Origin: Hornefia porci
GTDB taxonomy: Bacteria; Bacillota; Clostridia; Peptostreptococcales; Anaerovoracaceae
DNA: 64,000 bases
Reading direction: 5' to 3'
Assembly: GCF_001940235.1 (NCBI RefSeq)
Contig: NZ_MJIE01000001.1
Coordinates: 1,178,001 to 1,242,000, forward strand
Shown here: piece by piece, positions 26,706-35,487 of the stretch
How the letters are laid out: each line of letters begins with the position of its first letter
Numbering within the stretch: the first letter of the stretch is position 1
Made by a program: the position numbers and the translations under genes
Notes under the pieces: generated by a model
Database searches by the model: none
The model's input: the letters and a program-made list of their open reading frames with translations, nothing else
What the model was told of the DNA's origin: nothing

Positions 26706-26924
26706 TTATTTGCAGGCTTTATAGACATATTGTATCACGATACGTCTATATTCACAACCTTCTCTTATAATAATTTTAAACAACATCTCAATGAACTGAT
26801 TACCCATTCTGTATGGGTATAGCGGGCACTTCTCAACAGTACATAACTTGATCTCTTTAGTCATGCCGCCACTGCACTCGATGCAGTATGCCCGAATTGC
26901 CTTAATAGGCGTTAGCACTTTCAT
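26706..26924 (-). CDS. Small Cys-rich mobile-element protein, altered C-terminus
   Basis: The start at 26924 has GGAGGTG 6 bases before it. The first 40 residues, KAIRAYCIECSGG and CTVEKCPLYPYRMG, match a small four-cysteine protein common in Firmicute phages and integrative elements. After YPYRMG, where homologs usually end, a further 30 unrelated residues follow. The gene faces the right end of IS110 element 1, so its tail may have been replaced when that element inserted. Function unknown; the Cys spacing suggests a zinc knuckle. Confidence 0.7.
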   Translation of the reverse strand: MKVLTPIKAIRAYCIECSGGMTKEIKLCTVEKCPLYPYRMGNQFIEMLFKIIIREGCEYRRIVIQYVYKACK

Positions 26925-27162
26925 TGTCATCACCTCCGTTTCTGAGCATAAGAAAAATCGGATCATACTCAGTGTGTATTAAATAATACTTTCCCAAAAT
27001 GCCGGACTATAGGTTAAGCCTGTAATCCAGCCAAATATACCGTGTTACGCCTCAAAGCAAGGCACCAGTTGACAAGCAACCCTGGAAAACAGCTCCTTTT
27101 GGCGGCGCAGCACCCCAGAATCTGCGAAAGATTCTTGTAAAAAAGTGCATAAAGCACTACCA

Positions 27163-27197
27163 TATATAGTCCAGATATGATATAATAGGACTATATA
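27163..27197 (+). promoter_or_regulatory. Palindrome over the transposase promoter
   Basis: TATATAGTCC (27163-27172) and GGACTATATA (27188-27197) are a perfect inverted repeat around the -10 TATAAT (27181-27186). GGACTATA also forms the inner part of the element's terminal repeats, so the transposase may bind here and control itself. Confidence 0.65.
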
Positions 27198-27212
27198 AAG
27201 GAGTTGATTTTT

Positions 27213-28796
27213 ATGCCAGTACCAGCTGAAATCAGAGCGGTCCCCCGGCCAGTCAATACCGTTGTAGATGACAACGGTGGGGATGGCCCCAAACGCTATG
27301 CTGTCCGGCAGCGAGGATCCTCGAAATACGTTCCCGGCGGCAACCCGCAGCCAAAAAACGGCAAGGTTATCGGTCACATTATTGACTACAAGTTTGTTCC
27401 TCTCCCCGAAAAGGATCCGGGTGCAGACTTGCCGGACATGTTGTCCTACGGAGCATCTGCTCTGGTCAAGTCTGTGACTGCAGACCTTAAGGAGGATCTG
27501 CTTGCGGTATACGACGCATCCGATGTCTATGCAATGATGTCTCTGGCTACCCTCCGGGTTATCAAGCCAGCCATTACAGCGGATCGAGCGCGGACGCATT
27601 ACCTCAGGACGTTCGTATGCAAAGATTATCCCGGTGCAGCCATGTCCAGGAATTCCATCGGCAGTCTGCTTCAGCGGATCGGGATGAACGGATCCAGACG
27701 AAGACAGTTCTACCAGTTGCGAATGAAGGCAACGGCTGCCGACCATCACATTGCCATCGACGGGATGCTGAAGCAGGACAACAGCAAGGTCAATGACCTG
27801 TCTGCGTACTCCCGCAAGGCAAAAGTGCGCGGCATCTGCGAGGTATCCGTCCTGTATGCCTACGACATTGAACGGATGGAGCCGGTGTGCGCTGAGGTCT
27901 TCCCCGGCAACAGCATCGATGCTAGCAGTTATCCGGCGTTCATCCGTGACAATGACATCCGCAAAGGGATCATTGTCGCTGACAAGGGATTCCCACCAAG
28001 CAAGATCAAGGAGGAACTACAGGAACGTCCGGATCTGCACTTCCTCACACCGATCAAGCGCAATGACACACGTATATCGAGCAATGACATGCTCGCTTTC
28101 GAAGGCGTGCTGTCCGGCATCGATGCCCATGTGGTCTACAAGAAGAAGCAGATCAAGGGTGGCCGATACCTGTATGCCTTCAAGGATGCCAGGAAGGCAT
28201 CCGCCGAAGAAGCCTCGTATCTGGCGAATGCTCAGAAGAAAGGAACCTTCTCTCCTGAGAAATATGCTAGGAAGCAGGCAACTTTCGGAGTGATCGTTCT
28301 TGAATCCGATCAGGATCTGGAACCAAAAGCCGCATACCTCTGTTACGAAGACCGCTGGCTTTTGGAGATGGTCTTCAATCGGTACAAGAGCGATGAATGC
28401 CTGGACCACACCGATGTTCAGGGAGACTTCTCCGTCATCGGCAGCGAATTCATCAATTTCATATCAACGGTTGCCACCTGTCGGATTATCCGCAAGGCCC
28501 AGAACGCAGGATTACTCGAGAAGATATCCTACGGCGAGCTGATGGATGACCTGGCATCTGCCTGGCGAAAGGCAGATGCTCCGGAGGAGCCGGCGACTGA
28601 TGATGGCTATTGGGTTCACACGTTGCAACTCGTATTCGATGAGCTTGAAGCACTCGGTCTGGCAAGGCCTGTGCCGAAACCGGCACCGAAGAAGCGTGGG
28701 CGTAAACCCAAGCCCAAGGATGAAACCGAGCCGAAGCCTAAGCGCAAGCGCGGTCGTCCCCGGAAGGATTCAACCCCGTCTGCCGGTACTGTATAG
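27213..28796 (+). CDS. IS1634-type DDE transposase with AT-hook tail
   Basis: 527 residues. The ATG at 27213 has AAAGGAG 9 bases before it. DDE residues probably lie in HHIAIDGML (Asp), GIIVADKGFPP (Asp) and DRWLLEMVFNRYKSDE (the YxxxE-like motif with Glu). The C-terminal 45 residues are Lys/Pro/Arg-rich, with KKRGRKPKP and KRKRGRPRK, two AT-hook motifs that grip the minor groove. Intact and probably active. The coding sequence is high in GC against the AT-rich flanks. Confidence 0.92.
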   Translation: MPVPAEIRAVPRPVNTVVDDNGGDGPKRYAVRQRGSSKYVPGGNPQPKNGKVIGHIIDYKFVPLPEKDPGADLPDMLSYGASALVKSVTADLKEDLLAVYDASDVYAMMSLATLRVIKPAITADRARTHYLRTFVCKDYPGAAMSRNSIGSLLQRIGMNGSRRRQFYQLRMKATAADHHIAIDGMLKQDNSKVNDLSAYSRKAKVRGICEVSVLYAYDIERMEPVCAEVFPGNSIDASSYPAFIRDNDIRKGIIVADKGFPPSKIKEELQERPDLHFLTPIKRNDTRISSNDMLAFEGVLSGIDAHVVYKKKQIKGGRYLYAFKDARKASAEEASYLANAQKKGTFSPEKYARKQATFGVIVLESDQDLEPKAAYLCYEDRWLLEMVFNRYKSDECLDHTDVQGDFSVIGSEFINFISTVATCRIIRKAQNAGLLEKISYGELMDDLASAWRKADAPEEPATDDGYWVHTLQLVFDELEALGLARPVPKPAPKKRGRKPKPKDETEPKPKRKRGRPRKDSTPSAGTV

Positions 28797-28852
28797 TCCG
28801 GCAGATTGGGAATGTATTATTTTAACTAAAGCTGTATTTATTTGCATAATAT

Positions 28853-30556
28853 TTACTTCGACTGCTTTCTCAATGCCTCTATTGCACTTTCAATATCTAC
28901 TGTAGTTGATTCTTTTGACCATTCATCCCAAAACTCAATAGTTGCGCTCCGAGGTTTCATATTAGGTGGAGCAATGCGTATTCTGCTCGGAAGCAGGCTT
29001 GCATCACCAACAACTAGGGCTTCTCCTATATCTAAAATAGGCAACATTTCCGCATAGTCACCTAAACTATCTGGTAAGAGACGTTTTACAACGGACTGAT
29101 CATCTACATTTGTCAGTCTCATAGCAATAAAATTATTACTTTGACTAAGCACAGTTCTATTCACTTCGGAAGGTCGCTGAGATATTACAACCAAGCCAAT
29201 CCCATATTTTCTTCCTTCTTTCGATATACGTTCAAATGTTACCAAACTTGCATCGTCAATACTCTTTTCAGTATTTGCGGGAATATACAGATGTGCTTCA
29301 TCGCAAAAAATCGCAATTGGATGTCTACGATCAGCAGTCGTCCATTGTTGCACAGAGAATATTACGCGAGCTATAAGAGATACAATCAGTGGAAGAATAT
29401 CAGAGGGAACTTCTGAAAAATCAATAATTTTTACCCCCTTCTTCCCAGAATCAGAAGGTAACATTAACTCACTACATAGTTCACTCATATAATCATAGCT
29501 AAGTAAAGAATCCTCGGATGAAAACATAAAATTTAATCGCTTATCTCTCTGTTTGCTTTCCAAACGTTGAATAAATCGAGTTAATTTACCAAAGTATGGA
29601 CCTTGCTTTTCACCTCTGGAACCAGAAACCATTTCAGTGTCTTTGGATTTCAAAAAAGCAAGTAAGTTGTCAAGGCTATATGGAATAGGGCTATCCAATG
29701 TAATATTGGCTTCCATTTCGGTTTTCCCTGCATTTCTTAGGAATTCTTTTTTACCATCAATTACAGCACTGCTAAACATCATTGCCTGATTTGGAGCATT
29801 ATTATCACTTCGATCAAGCATAAGAGACAGCATTTCCTCATAGGTCAGAAGCCAATACGGAAGAAATAGCATTCCTTCCTGAATATCGTCATTAGGACCT
29901 GCTACTTTAAAGTGTGTAAAATTATCACCCTGTAATGGCGAATATTCCCCATGAATATCGAACAGTATCGCGTCCGCAGATTTGAGAGCCGCAACTTGCT
30001 CAAGAATTTTGGCAACACACCATGATTTTCCAGAACCTGTGCTACCAACAATTACGGCATGCCTTTGAAATAATTTATTTCCATTTAGCCATGCCGTAGC
30101 ATCTTCGTCAATCGAATAGTTGCCAATTTGCAGGCTAACAACATCTTCTCCAGCTGGAATAGAGGATATTGCTTGCATAAATTGTTTTAGCCTATCTCCA
30201 TGGATAAGATGGCATTCTGCATTTATCGTTGGAATAGTTGCCAAAGAACGGCGAAATACGTTTTCTTTTCCAGCAGATCTATCAAAGTGTGTTCCTATAA
30301 GAATAACTTTAATGATATTATACCCAAGTTCAGGAACAATGTCTGCTGTTGGATCACTATATGCTGATTTGCGGATAATTTTCGATACTAACCCAATCAA
30401 ATGCTGACCTATTTTGGAACTTTGGATAGAGATCAAATGGTTGACTTGCAGACCGCGCAATTTATCATCGTTTTCCACCTTAACAACAACTGTAGATGTA
30501 TCTACACTTTCGACAGTACCCAACAATTCTTCAGGCGCATATTCAAATATACTCAT
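28853..30556 (-). CDS. HerA-type ATPase of a SIR2-HerA defence system
   Basis: An FtsK/HerA-like hexameric DNA translocase, 567 residues. The HAS-barrel N-terminus (ELLGTVESVDTSTVVVKVEN) is followed by Walker A GSTGSGKSWCVAKILEQ near residue 175 and Walker B IAIFCDEAHLYIPA near 430, then GIGLVVISQRPSEVNRTVLS with the arginine finger. The start at 30556 (AAGGAGGG before it) lies 11 bp after the SIR2 stop. The partner SIR2 protein is known to assemble with HerA rings and degrade NAD during phage infection. The cassette lies between two insertion sequences. Confidence 0.94.
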   Translation of the reverse strand: MSIFEYAPEELLGTVESVDTSTVVVKVENDDKLRGLQVNHLISIQSSKIGQHLIGLVSKIIRKSAYSDPTADIVPELGYNIIKVILIGTHFDRSAGKENVFRRSLATIPTINAECHLIHGDRLKQFMQAISSIPAGEDVVSLQIGNYSIDEDATAWLNGNKLFQRHAVIVGSTGSGKSWCVAKILEQVAALKSADAILFDIHGEYSPLQGDNFTHFKVAGPNDDIQEGMLFLPYWLLTYEEMLSLMLDRSDNNAPNQAMMFSSAVIDGKKEFLRNAGKTEMEANITLDSPIPYSLDNLLAFLKSKDTEMVSGSRGEKQGPYFGKLTRFIQRLESKQRDKRLNFMFSSEDSLLSYDYMSELCSELMLPSDSGKKGVKIIDFSEVPSDILPLIVSLIARVIFSVQQWTTADRRHPIAIFCDEAHLYIPANTEKSIDDASLVTFERISKEGRKYGIGLVVISQRPSEVNRTVLSQSNNFIAMRLTNVDDQSVVKRLLPDSLGDYAEMLPILDIGEALVVGDASLLPSRIRIAPPNMKPRSATIEFWDEWSKESTTVDIESAIEALRKQSK

Positions 30557-30567
30557 TCTATCCCTCC

Positions 30568-31566
30568 TTACCAAATTTTCAAGAAATTATCTAAAAGCCA
30601 ATATTGACCGTCATACATTTCTTCCCATCCGTTACCATATACTTTAGTATGCGTATCATCTGCATACTCAAATACCAGAAATTTCTTGATACCTGCATCG
30701 ACAATATGTTTCCTACAAGCTGAAGTCATAGTTCTTGTAAGAACAACTATTGGCTTTCCCTTAGAAATTTGTGCTAAAAGTTTCGGCTGAATATGTTCAT
30801 CATTAAATCCATATCCAATACACAAGTACGCACCTGATTGAACGAATGCATTATCTGCTTCTGCAATAACTGTCCTATACGGTTCGTCGTGCGTCGCACT
30901 ATACTTTTCCTTTCCAGGAGGAATAATAAGTGGTTGTAAAGCACTTGGTATGTTACGTGTCAAAGGAAACGATGCAACGGTTCCATCGGAAGCTATAAAC
31001 CAATCCAATGAGCCATGTACTTTCCAAATATCAACAACGCGTTCACGGGCACGAGTTCGACGTGTTTTCAACTGCAAATTAGGCAGTTCTAATTTTTTAA
31101 TCAAGCATCCCTCAAAACCTGTTACCGTGGTTGCCCCGACTTGATCTGCAGAATATTCAGCTAAACGGTCATAATTGGTTGTAACAATTACCGCTTTATT
31201 CGGAGTTGGCGCAAGTATCTTGTGGAGAAGTTCCGCCAATGCTTCAGGAGGAGTTGTTGGATTACTATCAAAATATGCTAAATCTCTTTCGTTTACTGTC
31301 TTCCAAACAATACGACGTATTTCGTTTAATGTTTGGGGCAATAACTCAACCGAATCTATCGCTTCCTCAAGCCCCAAACCATCCATAGCTGTGCAGAAAA
31401 CACTAAAATTCGGATCGGAAATAATGCTATCGGACTTTTTTATTTCTTCAGCAAGAATTTTCATGGATGGTAATCCATATGACATAGAAGCACCCGAACC
31501 CAAAACAATCAAAGGATTGTTCTCCAAATATCCTTGCAATACACCTATGCATTCAGTCCAATTCAT
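30568..31566 (-). CDS. SIR2-domain NADase of a SIR2-HerA defence system
   Basis: 332 residues. SIR2 motifs are complete: VLGSGASMSYGLPS (NAD loop), VIVTTNYDRLAE (catalytic Asn), WKVHGSLDWFIA (catalytic His) and CIGYGFNDEHIQPKL. Unlike the SirTM protein elsewhere in this window it keeps the His, and has no zinc fingers, like abortive-infection SIR2 proteins. By family knowledge it destroys NAD when the HerA partner senses infection. Same operon as HerA. Confidence 0.95.
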   Translation of the reverse strand: MNWTECIGVLQGYLENNPLIVLGSGASMSYGLPSMKILAEEIKKSDSIISDPNFSVFCTAMDGLGLEEAIDSVELLPQTLNEIRRIVWKTVNERDLAYFDSNPTTPPEALAELLHKILAPTPNKAVIVTTNYDRLAEYSADQVGATTVTGFEGCLIKKLELPNLQLKTRRTRARERVVDIWKVHGSLDWFIASDGTVASFPLTRNIPSALQPLIIPPGKEKYSATHDEPYRTVIAEADNAFVQSGAYLCIGYGFNDEHIQPKLLAQISKGKPIVVLTRTMTSACRKHIVDAGIKKFLVFEYADDTHTKVYGNGWEEMYDGQYWLLDNFLKIW

Positions 31567-31627
31567 TTAGCATAACTCCCTTCTTTAGTAATAGATTTAC
31601 ATTGTATCTTAATTTTAAAAATGGAAT

Positions 31628-31816
31628 TTAATAAAATCCATTATATCCACTGAACCCCAGCATATAAACAGCCATTGCTATTGACAAGTCTTCCGTATCT
31701 CCGTCTAAATGCTGCGCCCAGTCTCTCAGTTCAGCCACTACCGTATCATTAGGAACTCGTACATCTTCCATTTCACTTACAACTTTTTCAATGACTTCAG
31801 GAAGAACCATACACAT
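31628..31816 (-). CDS. Short ORF upstream of SIR2, probably a gene fragment
   Basis: 62 residues, acidic (VIEKVVSEMEDVRVPNDTVV), ending GFSGYNGFY. No good ribosome site. The same frame upstream of an in-frame TGA still reads protein-like (DEDYDQLQQETVEKYTICI), so the original gene was longer and lost its front. Not recognised. It ends 61 bp before the SIR2 start and could be a leftover of the host locus or an extra defence gene. Confidence 0.4.
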   Translation of the reverse strand: MCMVLPEVIEKVVSEMEDVRVPNDTVVAELRDWAQHLDGDTEDLSIAMAVYMLGFSGYNGFY

Positions 31817-32261
31817 CTGATAGAAAGCATCTTCTTCCTCATATTGTCAAATACAAATTGTGTATTTCTCAACGGTTTCTTGTTGTAGTTGATCATAATC
31901 CTCATCGAGATGAGCCGATGGTTATGGGCATCTTCTGCATCTTCTGCATTTTCTGCTGGATTAGAGGTTTTTCGGGTACGCTAAGCGATACGTCTTGTAT
32001 CTCTTTTGTTGGCCGTGCGTATCCCCTTTCCTCTATGGCGGCGAACCTCCTATGTCCACCAGGGTCTTGCCCTCACTTCCTTCGTCCCGCCTGTCCATAA
32101 CCGGGGTGTCAGATCAGCTCCCCTTCAGGGTCTTGCCCCATGGTAAATATTCCTTCTGACTACTGGCTCATTTTCTTGTTGATTGCTGTTTTTTCCTGAA
32201 CTGCCGGCACCTTGCGGCGGACGTTGCCCGGCATCGGAAATTCTTTTTTCTGATCGATCTG
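31817..32261 (-). other. Long 3' non-coding end of IS110-family element 2, possible bridge RNA
   Basis: 445 bp without a credible gene downstream of the second IS110 transposase. It has a 13 bp direct repeat CAGGGTCTTGCCC at 32060-32072 and 32126-32138, and a GC-rich hairpin region near 32200-32240. In the IS1111 branch of the IS110 family the guide RNA lies at the 3' side, which would fit. The outer end of the element was not found. Confidence 0.45.
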
Positions 32262-33473
32262 TCAATCGAACGGATTATCATCCGGCGTCTGCACCTGCGG
32301 ACGCCGGATGTCCATCCTCATTTTCTCGGCACTGTATTCGTCTCCTTTCGTCAACAGTGCGTAGAATATGCGGATCAGTTTGCATCCGACCGCAATGAGT
32401 GACTGCATCTTCCGAAGCGGATTAACTTCCCGCGTCGTATAGTACCGGTGCAGTTCCCGGAATTCCGGGTTTTTCGATACCAGCGACATCGATACCTCGA
32501 ACAGCAGATATCTCAGCCTCTTTCGGCCTCTTCTGCTGATCCTCGTCCGGCCTTTGTGCTTTCCCGAACTATTCTCCACGATTGCCAATCCTGCATATTT
32601 CTGTAGCTGCTTCGGATTTGTGAAACGCCTCACATCTCCGACCTCCGCCAGAAATCCGGACACGGTCTTTTTCCCGACGCCCTTGATTTCCAGAAGCATC
32701 CGGATTTCAATCCTTGCGGCTTTTCCTCCATTCCGGATTCCGATGCTCTGCTTTGCGGCTTCTACCAGGCTCTCAGCCCGCTTCCTTCCATTGCTGCCTC
32801 TCAGCTTCGCCTTTCTCCAGATCCGATTGACTCCTTCTGCTCCCAGTACTATGATGTCTTCCGGAAGCGGTGCTTCCTTCAGTATCATCAGCCCGTCTTT
32901 TGCGTCCGGCTTGTTATACACTCTCCGATATTCCGGAAAGTAGATACTGATCCACCTTGCCAGACGATTCTTTACGCTCGTCAGTTCCGATTCGATACGG
33001 AACCGGAGATTCGATGCCGTCCGCAGTTCGGCGTACACTCCTTCCGGAATATACGGCTCACTGTACCGTCCGTCTTTGACCAGTCCCGCAATGACCTTCG
33101 GATCCTTGCGATCGTTTTTACTCTGACTGTTATCGTCGAGCTCTTTTGATTTTTTTACATGTTGTGGATTGACCAGTACCGGACGAATCCCGTTATCCTT
33201 TAAGAATACTCCGAGACAGAACCAGTAATGTCCGGTCGGCTCCATTCCGGCAATGATATTCTCTTTGCCTTGTTGATCTTTTATCGCCTGCATCCATGTC
33301 AGTAATTCACAGAAACCACTTTCCGTATTGCTGAAGCGCAGCGGTTTCTTTGAATATTCGAAGCCCCGATGATCAAACGCCCGGGCATAATGGAACTCGC
33401 TTCCGACATCGATGCCGATGACCACTGTTGTAGTTTTTACTTGTTCAATCTTCCGATTTTGTGTAGAATTCAT
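32262..33473 (-). CDS. IS110-family transposase (IS1111-like layout)
   Basis: 403 residues from ATG 33473 (GAGAGGT before it). DEDD parts: VIGIDVGSEFHYARAF, IIAGMEPTGHYWF, and KNDRKDPKVIAGLVKDGRY. The Tnp20 domain carries EIKGVGKKTVSGFLAEVGDV and YAGLAIVENSSGKHKGR, where a Ser is the probable nucleophile. Only distantly like the transposase at 25384. Intact. Confidence 0.93.
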   Translation of the reverse strand: MNSTQNRKIEQVKTTTVVIGIDVGSEFHYARAFDHRGFEYSKKPLRFSNTESGFCELLTWMQAIKDQQGKENIIAGMEPTGHYWFCLGVFLKDNGIRPVLVNPQHVKKSKELDDNSQSKNDRKDPKVIAGLVKDGRYSEPYIPEGVYAELRTASNLRFRIESELTSVKNRLARWISIYFPEYRRVYNKPDAKDGLMILKEAPLPEDIIVLGAEGVNRIWRKAKLRGSNGRKRAESLVEAAKQSIGIRNGGKAARIEIRMLLEIKGVGKKTVSGFLAEVGDVRRFTNPKQLQKYAGLAIVENSSGKHKGRTRISRRGRKRLRYLLFEVSMSLVSKNPEFRELHRYYTTREVNPLRKMQSLIAVGCKLIRIFYALLTKGDEYSAEKMRMDIRRPQVQTPDDNPFD

Positions 33474-33580
33474 TGTAGATACCTCTCTGTTCAATCTGGA
33501 TTTGCTTTGGTTCAGCAATCTAATTGTACTCTGAGGTATTTACTTTTCAATCTACATTTAAATCATACAGGAAGCTCCTC

Positions 33581-33826
33581 TTACTTAAATATTTCATTCA
33601 CAACAGCGTTTTCTAAATCATCAATGCTGTAGATGTGCTCCATAGAATCAAAAGTCTCTCTCAAATTTCCTCTTGCACTCTTCCATCCAAGTCCATCTGT
33701 AAACCAAACAAATTCGAATCCGTCTACAGTATGTGCTTCCTGTGCAAGCATTTTATAGCTACGAGCAGTTTCATTAAGTTTTGAACCTCCACTCGCATAG
33801 AAGTTAGTTTCTATAGCATATATCAT
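33581..33826 (-). pseudogene. C-terminal fragment of a DpnII-type restriction endonuclease
   Basis: 81 residues beginning MIYAIETNFYASGGSKLNE, then TARSYKML and FVWFTDGLGWKSARGNLRE, which match the end of DpnII/MboI-family enzymes that cut GATC. Upstream the frame reads ACT-GAA-AAC (TEN) and then meets TAA at about 33836-33838, where the neighbouring integrative element begins. The first two thirds, with part of the active site, are gone and no cognate methylase is in the window. Confidence 0.8.
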
Positions 33827-33835
33827 GTTTTCAGT

Positions 33836-33840
33836 TTATT
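33836..33840. other. Probable end of the Tn916-type element (attachment junction)
   Basis: Restriction-enzyme homology stops here and AT-rich sequence starts, as at Tn916 insertion sites. The exact coupling bases cannot be fixed without the empty site. Confidence 0.55.
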
Positions 33841-33886
33841 TTAAACTCTAATACGATTTTTAACTATCTTTTCAAAACTTCTTATA

Positions 33887-33922
33887 TGCCGGTATAGCCT
33901 GTCTTTACAGGCATTTCCGGCA
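33887..33922 (-). terminator. Terminator after the integrase gene
   Basis: TGCCGG/CCGGCA outer stem with CCTGT/ACAGG inner stem, 36 bp; it follows the integrase stop on the minus strand and could act in both directions. Confidence 0.5.
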
Positions 33923-33984
33923 TTTTGTATATCGGGAGATACTCACATATTTTCTTAAATCCGCTTGTGTTTTCGCTTTGAAAG

Positions 33985-34003
33985 GTAGTAAAGAAGTAGT
34001 AAA
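33985..34003. repeat. Integrase arm sites (two GTAGTAAA repeats, 11 bp apart)
   Basis: GTAGTAAA at 33985-33992 and 33996-34003. They match the DR2-type sites bound by the N-terminal domain of Tn916 integrase and sit just outside its gene, between it and the element end. Confidence 0.7.
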
Positions 34004-34017
34004 ACCTCTCTTTTCCT

Positions 34018-35208
34018 TTAAGCTGCCAGTCTGAAAAATTCCGCCTGTGCGCTGTCAAAGGTGGCGTGTGCGTAATAGTTCAGGGTCATCGTTATGTTGG
34101 CGTGTCCCATAAGATACTGTAAGGCTTTCGGATTCATTCCCGCATTTGCCATATTGGTACAGAATGTGTGCCGCAAGGTATGGGGAGTTGTTACCGCCGG
34201 CAAAGCTTCCTTATGGTTTTGGTTGTACTTTTCTACAAGTTTGCGAAACATAATATCATAGTTAATGTAGTTTTGAGGTGTTCCGTTTCTTGTAAGAAAG
34301 AGGAAGCCTATATAACCGTCAACAGTAAAATCACTGCTTTTCCTGTTTTTAAGCACTCTCTGTAAGGCTTCAAGGACGCGGTCGCTCATTGGAATTTTGC
34401 GAATGCCGTTGTCCGTTTTCGGTGTTTCAATGCGGTAGGAGTTTTTACCGGAATATTGAAGCTGATGATCCACATTGATAGTACGATTCTCAAAGTCAAT
34501 ATCTCTGTACGTTAGTCCACGCAACTCGGAGATACGAAGCCCTGTACCAAGCAGAATGATAAGTTCGTCATAATACTTGTAATAGACCTTATCGCTTTTC
34601 ACAAAGGAAAGCAGGCTTTCTTCCTGCATGGGCGAAAGAGGAATTTTCGGTTCAGTGTCATCCTCAATGACTGTATTGATAGGAAAGTCAAAGGGATTTT
34701 TCCTGATACAGTCATCCTGAATGGCGGTGTAGAAAGCTGCCTTTAGAGAACGCTTATAGTTGCTGACCGTAATAAAAGAATAGCCTTTTTCTTTCATTCG
34801 TAAAGCCCATTCCTTTGCATCAGACATTTTTACATTCTCAATGCTGCAGGCTCCAATCGTATCTTCCTCAAGTATTCTCATAAGCTGCTTTCGTCCTTGC
34901 TTTGTGCTGTGCCTTACATTTGCACGATTTCGTATGTGCTTTTCATAAAGCTGGCATACGGTCATTTTCTTTCCTACAGGATCAATCCTGTCATCAAGGT
35001 CTTTTTGTATCTCCTTGATTTTTTCACGCAGGGATTTATCCTCACGCTTGCCTTTCGGTGTCTTATCCGTAGGAACTAATTTCCATGCGTACACAAACTG
35101 CGGCTTTCCAAAAGTATCTGTATATTTGTAAGCATATCTCCCGTCTTTTCTCTGGCTCTCACCTGACCGCAAAACTCGGTTTTTGCTGTCCCGTCTTTTT
35201 TCTGACAT
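34018..35208 (-). CDS. int: Tn916-type tyrosine integrase
   Basis: 396 residues. The N-terminal arm-binding domain has SQRKDGRYAYKYTDTFGKPQ, as in Tn916 Int. Catalytic residues: Arg in GTGLRISELRGLTYRD, HTLRHTFCTNMANAGMN (His-x-x-Arg), GHANITMTLNYYAHA (His and the nucleophilic Tyr). AGGAGC precedes the ATG. It excises and inserts the element together with the Xis next to it. Confidence 0.97.
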   Translation of the reverse strand: MSEKRRDSKNRVLRSGESQRKDGRYAYKYTDTFGKPQFVYAWKLVPTDKTPKGKREDKSLREKIKEIQKDLDDRIDPVGKKMTVCQLYEKHIRNRANVRHSTKQGRKQLMRILEEDTIGACSIENVKMSDAKEWALRMKEKGYSFITVSNYKRSLKAAFYTAIQDDCIRKNPFDFPINTVIEDDTEPKIPLSPMQEESLLSFVKSDKVYYKYYDELIILLGTGLRISELRGLTYRDIDFENRTINVDHQLQYSGKNSYRIETPKTDNGIRKIPMSDRVLEALQRVLKNRKSSDFTVDGYIGFLFLTRNGTPQNYINYDIMFRKLVEKYNQNHKEALPAVTTPHTLRHTFCTNMANAGMNPKALQYLMGHANITMTLNYYAHATFDSAQAEFFRLAA

Positions 35209-35283
35209 TTTATGCTCCTTTCCAAGACGGAAAGAGCCTTGATATGCTATATCTATTATACCATCATCAAGACCCGATCTCCA

Positions 35284-35487
35284 TTAGATTGTGTCAACCG
35301 TATCGATCATTTTTTCAAACTGCTTGCGCTTGATTTGAATACGGTTGCCGTTTAATATCACCCAATTTGCAGTAGGGTTTTCTTCCGCTAACTTTCGCAG
35401 CTTATTTTCTCCGATACGAAAATACTTTGCCGCTTCTTCTATGGTAAGGGTATATTTCTCCCAAATAGGCACATCCATTTGATTCAT
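35284..35487 (-). CDS. xis: Tn916-type excisionase
   Basis: 67 residues with the winged-helix start [20 protein letters not shown] and the basic [30 protein letters not shown] precedes the ATG. It lies 75 bp upstream of int on the same strand, the standard Tn916 order. Confidence 0.95.
   Translation of the reverse strand: MNQMDVPIWEKYTLTIEEAAKYFRIGENKLRKLAEENPTANWVILNGNRIQIKRKQFEKMIDTVDTI

Larger units (their letters stand above)
25150..26710 (+). mobile_element. IS110-family insertion sequence 1 (ends approximate)
   Basis: Contains one DEDD transposase, a roughly 200 bp 5' leader and a short 3' end. IS110 elements lack clear inverted repeats and target duplications, so ends are estimates. 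A TATAAT at 25176-25181 without a good -35, and a TTGACT at 26698-26703 near the other end, could be brought together as a promoter in the circular form, as reported for IS110-group elements. Confidence 0.7.
26981..28822 (+). mobile_element. IS1634/IS4-type insertion sequence with 31 bp inverted repeats
   Basis: The left end 26981-27011 and right end 28792-28822 are imperfect inverted repeats: AAATAATAC, TTCCCAA and TGCCGGACTATA match exactly, with three mismatched bases between blocks. About 1.84 kb with one transposase whose stop lies inside the right repeat. No clear target duplication. Confidence 0.88.
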
